NCBI GenBank assembly: GCA_946002045.1
Contig: CAMFYM010000058.1
Span: forward strand, 1-8,176
DNA: 8,176 bases
Direction of reading: 5' to 3'
From: an uncultured Clostridia bacterium
Lineage (GTDB): Bacteria > Bacillota > Clostridia > Oscillospirales > Acutalibacteraceae
Position numbers and translations under genes: made by a program. Each line of letters starts with the position of its first letter. Within the stretch, counting starts at the first letter, position 1. Shown here piece by piece: positions 5,176-8,176 of the stretch. Under the pieces are notes generated by a model, which saw only the letters and a program-made list of their open reading frames with translations, was not told the origin of the DNA and ran no database searches.

Positions 5176-5838
5176 TTATTTTCTGTTATTAAAATCATCA
5201 TTGATTGCATTTGACCAATCGCAAGTCAGTGGTGCACAGGCTCTTAAATTACAGCAGGCATTTGCAACTGTGTCATAAACAACCTCTGTTCCTTGTTGGT
5301 CTGCGTGATAATTAACTGCTCTGTCCTCGTTGATACCAAAATGCTTTGCAGTTTCAACTGCGTCTATGTTTGCACCGATGAAAAGGAATTCCCAACCGTA
5401 CTTTTCCTTTTCGTGCTCTATCATCTTTTTTACTTGGTCGCTTGAATATTTCTTACTTGCGTTTTCGTATCCATCGGTAATAATCACAAACATTGTATGC
5501 TCCGGAACATCCTCTCTCCTGGCATATTTGTGAATATTTTTAATGTGATGTATTGCACCACCGATTGCATCAATCAGCGCAGTACATCCTCGAACAAAGT
5601 AGTCATTTTCGGTCATTGGCTTAATCTCTTCAAGTTCAACTCTGTCGTGCAAAACCTGAATCTCGTGGTCAAACAACACAGTTGAAACATAGCACTTTCC
5701 GTTTTGATTTTTCTGCTTTTCAATCAGTGAATTAAAGCCACCGATTGTGTCCTTTTCAAGACCTGCCATTGAACCTGAACGGTCAAGAATAAATACCATC
5801 TCTGTAATGTTGTTGTGAATTTTTGTTTTTTTAGTCAT
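5176..5838 (-). CDS. von Willebrand factor A (VWA) domain protein, TerY-like
   Basis: A 220-residue cytoplasmic protein (no signal peptide) that is almost wholly one VWA domain. The metal-ion-dependent adhesion site is intact: DRSGSM (D19, S21, S23), T86 in GCTALIDAI, and D122 in ITDGYEN. VWA domains of this type bind a divalent metal and a protein partner; TerY of stress-response clusters is the nearest named relative I can suggest. A cysteine-rich tail follows (C195, C196, C201, C206 within ACCNLRACAPLTC), a possible metal site. The ATG at 5838 follows AAGGAG (5848-5853). It lies 114 bases after the macro-domain gene on the same strand, with its own -10. Its last 92 bp are duplicated at 1437-1528. 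Function unknown. Confidence 0.85.
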   Translation of the reverse strand: MTKKTKIHNNITEMVFILDRSGSMAGLEKDTIGGFNSLIEKQKNQNGKCYVSTVLFDHEIQVLHDRVELEEIKPMTENDYFVRGCTALIDAIGGAIHHIKNIHKYARREDVPEHTMFVIITDGYENASKKYSSDQVKKMIEHEKEKYGWEFLFIGANIDAVETAKHFGINEDRAVNYHADQQGTEVVYDTVANACCNLRACAPLTCDWSNAINDDFNNRK

Positions 5839-5891
5839 AATAAAAATCTCCTTTAATGAATTTGTTTTGGTTTTATCAACCTTACAAGCTC

Positions 5892-5897
5892 ATTATA
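5892..5897 (-). promoter_or_regulatory. Predicted -10 element of the VWA gene
   Basis: A perfect TATAAT on the minus strand lies 53 bases upstream of the VWA start codon. No good -35 hexamer is seen at 16-18 bases, so the promoter may be weak or regulated. Confidence 0.4.
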
Positions 5898-5918
5898 GGA
5901 GATTTGTTTTATCCTTTG

Positions 5919-5935
5919 GTCGCCTTGAAGGCGAC
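5919..5935 (+). terminator. Small GC-rich stem-loop between macro and VWA genes
   Basis: GTCGCC and GGCGAC pair around the loop TTGAA. A T-run (ATTATTTTTTT) follows on the plus strand, whereas the minus strand, which carries both genes, has no U tract after it. It may stop antisense transcription or merely be a spacer hairpin. Confidence 0.35.
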
Positions 5936-5952
5936 ATTATTTTTTTAACGAT

Positions 5953-6993
5953 TTATGCACCAAGCAGACTTTGGTCAAAGGCAAAGAGTGCCTCGTTAAT
6001 TTCAAAAATATTGTAATTTTCTTTTTTGATAAAATACTCAATAATCACATCAAACTTATTGCTGTGAGAAAGAGCAAAGCCTGCTTTTAAAAGCATTTCG
6101 TTAGTTTCGGCAAGACTTAATTCCAAAGCAATGCAAAATGCGATAACGGTAGGCTTGCTTGGCTTATAGTCGGGATTTGAACGAATTTTGGAAAAAAGCT
6201 TTCTGTCAATATTAGCCTTTTTGTAGCACTGGCTGTCCGTCATACCCTTTTCATCAATTTTCCTGAGAAGCATTTGAGAAAAGCTTTCGTCAAGGGTAAT
6301 AACAATATCACTCAAATCGGCAGTATCCTCAAACAACGGCTCTGACATAGTTGGAGCCTCTTTGCACGCATAGCAGACATCATCGTCAGGGAGAAATCTT
6401 GTTTGAGGCAAAGGCATACTTTCGCCGATATTATTTATTCGCCTGCTATCATATGGAGAATGCTGTGCAACATAATTATCGTCTATGTACTGTGCAATGT
6501 CCGTAAACAGCTTACTGCTGACATCAAGAGCTTTTTTGTTGTAAACAACGATATAAACAAGCATATCGTTATGCATCAAAAATTCTGCAACAGTGTCAAC
6601 TGCCACCTTAAAGGCATCACCCACAGGATAACCGTAAACACCACTTGATATAAGCGGAAAGGCAACAGACTCGCAGTTATTATCCTTTGCAAGCTCAAGA
6701 GAATTTTTATAGCAGCTTATCAATAGCTCACGCTCGTTACTCCTGCCACCCCTCCATTTAGGACCAACTGTATGTATTACATATTTGCAGGGCAGGTTAT
6801 AGCCTTTAGTAATTTTAGCCTGGCCGACCTTACAGCCACCTAATTTCATACATTCAAGTAATAATCCTCTGCCTGCTGCCTTGTGTATGGCACCATCTAC
6901 GCCCCCACCACCTAAAAGTGTGGAGTTAGCAGCATTAACAATAGCATCACATTGAACCTTTGTAATATCATTTCTAATAATTTGTAACGGCAT
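5953..6993 (-). CDS. Macro domain protein with C-terminal HTH-like domain
   Basis: A 346-residue fusion. Residues 1-165 are a macro domain of the YmdB/MacroD type: the NAAN motif (20-23), the loop GGGGVDGAIHKAAG (28-41) with the likely catalytic D33, the strand CKYVIHTVGP, and the second ligand loop SSGVYGYP (116-123). Such domains bind ADP-ribose and often hydrolyse ADP-ribosyl bonds or O-acetyl-ADP-ribose. A linker (about 170-232) containing CYAC follows. Residues 235-346 look like an XRE-type helix-turn-helix region (YKKANIDRKLFSKI, then YKPSKPTVIAFCIAL and LLKAGFALSHS), a tail I recall on several clostridial proteins. It may bind DNA or be a protein-contact module. The ATG at 6993 follows GAGGTG (6998-7003). 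The neighbour downstream is the VWA gene. Confidence 0.88.
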   Translation of the reverse strand: MPLQIIRNDITKVQCDAIVNAANSTLLGGGGVDGAIHKAAGRGLLLECMKLGGCKVGQAKITKGYNLPCKYVIHTVGPKWRGGRSNERELLISCYKNSLELAKDNNCESVAFPLISSGVYGYPVGDAFKVAVDTVAEFLMHNDMLVYIVVYNKKALDVSSKLFTDIAQYIDDNYVAQHSPYDSRRINNIGESMPLPQTRFLPDDDVCYACKEAPTMSEPLFEDTADLSDIVITLDESFSQMLLRKIDEKGMTDSQCYKKANIDRKLFSKIRSNPDYKPSKPTVIAFCIALELSLAETNEMLLKAGFALSHSNKFDVIIEYFIKKENYNIFEINEALFAFDQSLLGA

Positions 6994-7043
6994 ATTTCAC
7001 CTCAATCATAAAAAATAATAATAAATCGTGTTTACTTGTTTTT

Positions 7044-7071
7044 ATTATAGCATGAAAAACTGACAATACAA
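7044..7071 (-). promoter_or_regulatory. Predicted promoter of the macro-domain gene
   Basis: On the minus strand a perfect TATAAT (7044-7049) is preceded, 16 bases away, by TTGTAT (7066-7071), a weak -35. It diverges from the csoR promoter about 75 bases off. Confidence 0.5.
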
Positions 7072-7143
7072 TATTTCATAACAAAAACTAAATAAAACGG
7101 TTAAAACTAATAATAGAAAAACAAAATTTTCTTTCTGCTTTTA

Positions 7144-7172
7144 TTGACATATACCCCATAAGGGTATATAAT
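7144..7172 (+). promoter_or_regulatory. Consensus promoter of csoR-copA
   Basis: TTGACA (7144-7149) and TATAAT (7167-7172) are both perfect and exactly 17 bases apart. A CsoR-type palindrome fills the spacer, so a strong promoter is held under repressor control. Confidence 0.85.
7149..7169 (+). promoter_or_regulatory. CsoR operator 1
   Basis: ATATACCC and GGGTATAT form a perfect palindrome around five bases, lying between and overlapping the -35 and -10. This matches the TACCCC/GGGGTA type of operator used by CsoR repressors. Confidence 0.75.
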
Positions 7173-7176
7173 GATA

Positions 7177-7193
7177 ATACCCCACAGGGGTAT
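7177..7193 (+). promoter_or_regulatory. CsoR operator 2
   Basis: ATACCCC, ACA, GGGGTAT: a perfect 7-3-7 palindrome at the expected transcription start. Its centre is about 26 bases from that of operator 1. Confidence 0.75.
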
Positions 7194-7208
7194 GAAAGGA
7201 ATGATATT

Positions 7209-7517
7209 ATGAATGATATAAAAAAATGCAGCTGCTGTGAAAAAACGACAGAGCGTTCCGATGAAGAGATAAAAAAGCTTACTCACCGTTTGAATAGAAT
7301 TGAGGGTCAAATTCGTGGTATTCGCAAAATGATTGAAAAGGACGCTTACTGCGCTGATATTTTGGTACAGTCTGCTGCTGTAAATGCGGCTGTTAATGCT
7401 TTTAACAAGGAGCTTTTGGCAAGCCATATTAAAGGCTGTGTTGCAAGAGATATTCGCAACGGTAATGATGAGGTTATTGACGAATTATTGGTAACCTTGC
7501 AAAAGCTTATGAAATAA
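7209..7517 (+). CDS. csoR: Copper-sensing repressor CsoR
   Basis: A 102-residue all-helical repressor of the CsoR/FrmR family, of typical length. The Cu(I) site residues are present in the usual pattern: C48 (DAYCADIL), then H73 and C77 (SHIKGC). The N-terminal region LTHRLNRIEGQIRGIRKMI carries the conserved basic residues of the DNA-binding surface. An extra N-terminal cysteine cluster (CSCC at 7-10) may be a further metal site. The apo-protein should bind the two palindromes upstream and release them on binding Cu(I), so it regulates itself and the copA gene downstream. The ATG at 7209 follows AAAGGA (7195-7200) by eight bases. CHC ligands favour copper over the formaldehyde- or persulfide-sensing relatives. 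Confidence 0.93.
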   Translation: MNDIKKCSCCEKTTERSDEEIKKLTHRLNRIEGQIRGIRKMIEKDAYCADILVQSAAVNAAVNAFNKELLASHIKGCVARDIRNGNDEVIDELLVTLQKLMK

Positions 7518-7538
7518 AAGGAAGTGTTATAAAAATTT

Positions 7539-8176
7539 ATGGAACAATATACAGTAACAGGTATGAGCTGTGCTGCCTGCACTACTCGGGTCGAAAAGGC
7601 AGTATCAGGCGTTAAGGGCGTAACCTCCTGCTCTGTCAGCCTGCTGACAAATTCTATGGGCGTGGAGGGCACTGCAAATTCAGATGAAATTATATCGGCA
7701 GTTCGTGACGCAGGTTACACAGCAAGCCTAAAAAAAGAAAGCAGAGAACAAAATTCACAATCACATTCCGATGAAGATGCATTGAAGGACAGAGAAACTC
7801 CTGTGCTGAAAAAAAGGTTGATTGCATCTCTCGGCTTTTTGATTGTTCTTATGTATGTTTCCATGGGGCATATGATGTGGGGCTGGCCTCTGCCGTCTTT
7901 TTTTGAAAATAACCATGTGGCAATGGGACTTTTACAGCTATTGCTGACAGTTGCAATTATGGTTATCAATCAAAGATTTTTCGTCAGTGGATTTAAGAGC
8001 TTGTGGCATCGTGCACCTAATATGGACACATTGGTTGCACTGGGTGCTACTGCTGCTTTTGGTTACAGCACCTTTGCTCTGTTTGCCATGACAGATGCAC
8101 AGATTAAAGGCAACGCAGATGCAGTGATGTCATATATGCACGAGTTTTATTTTGAATCTGCTGCAATGATACTTGC
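7539..8176 (+). CDS. copA: Copper-exporting P1B-type ATPase CopA (5' part)
   Basis: The first 212 codons of a P-type ATPase; the frame stays open to the window edge, so the gene is cut by the window rather than broken. An N-terminal heavy-metal-binding domain carries GMSCAAC with C11 and C14, and is followed by a charged linker. Hydrophobic segments follow: LIASLGFLIVLMYVSMGHMM, then one from about LLQLLLTVAIMV, then the APNMDTLVALGATAAFGYS helix and the start of FESAAMI. These are typical of CopA. The phosphorylation and CPC motifs lie beyond the window. It should export Cu(I) from the cytoplasm. The gene starts 21 bases after csoR. The purine-rich AAAAGGAAG (7516-7524) is 14 bases from the ATG, rather far, but a stop at 7530-7532 excludes a longer frame. 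Confidence 0.92.
   Translation, partial: MEQYTVTGMSCAACTTRVEKAVSGVKGVTSCSVSLLTNSMGVEGTANSDEIISAVRDAGYTASLKKESREQNSQSHSDEDALKDRETPVLKKRLIASLGFLIVLMYVSMGHMMWGWPLPSFFENNHVAMGLLQLLLTVAIMVINQRFFVSGFKSLWHRAPNMDTLVALGATAAFGYSTFALFAMTDAQIKGNADAVMSYMHEFYFESAAMIL

Noticed and set aside
7715..7969. Minus-strand frame opposite copA
   Set aside because: The plus strand encodes an unmistakable CopA N-terminus here, open to the window edge.

Overview
The window is AT-rich DNA of an anaerobic Firmicute, most likely a gut clostridium of the Ruminococcaceae/Oscillospiraceae type. The reasons are a clostridial-style Pst operon, a CsoR-CopA pair, GGAG ribosome sites, GTG starts and an intergenic repeat of a kind I recall from gut Clostridia. 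The first 43 bases are not genomic: they are an Illumina Nextera i5 index and Tn5 mosaic-end adapter left at a contig end.

Layout. (1) 44-592: a small BFD-type [2Fe-2S] protein on the plus strand, then a gene-free stretch of nested inverted repeats. This stretch holds two copies of one terminator-like stem flanking a MITE-like element. (2) 593-1403, minus strand: thioredoxin followed by an overlapping rhodanese lipoprotein, from one promoter. (3) 1437-5267, minus strand: a phosphate-uptake operon pstS-pstC-pstA-pstB behind a predicted Pho box, with no phoU. A 92-bp direct repeat flanks it; one copy is the 3' end of the VWA gene upstream and the other is an orphan fragment beyond pstB. (4) 5176-7071, minus strand: a macro-domain/helix-turn-helix fusion and a von Willebrand factor A (VWA) gene, each with its own -10 element. 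(5) 7144-8176, plus strand: csoR and the 5' part of copA, from a consensus promoter carrying two CsoR-type palindromes.

How the genes work together. PstS captures phosphate outside the cell, PstC/PstA form the channel and PstB powers it. CsoR represses itself and the copper exporter until Cu(I) binds. Thioredoxin, rhodanese and the BFD protein fit redox, sulfur and iron-sulfur chemistry. The macro and VWA genes suggest an ADP-ribose-related or stress-linked pair of unknown role.

The two most striking observations are a PstS whose two halves are in swapped order (a circular permutation that keeps all phosphate-binding motifs), and the pst operon sitting as a cassette between direct repeats that start exactly at the stop codon of the VWA gene.
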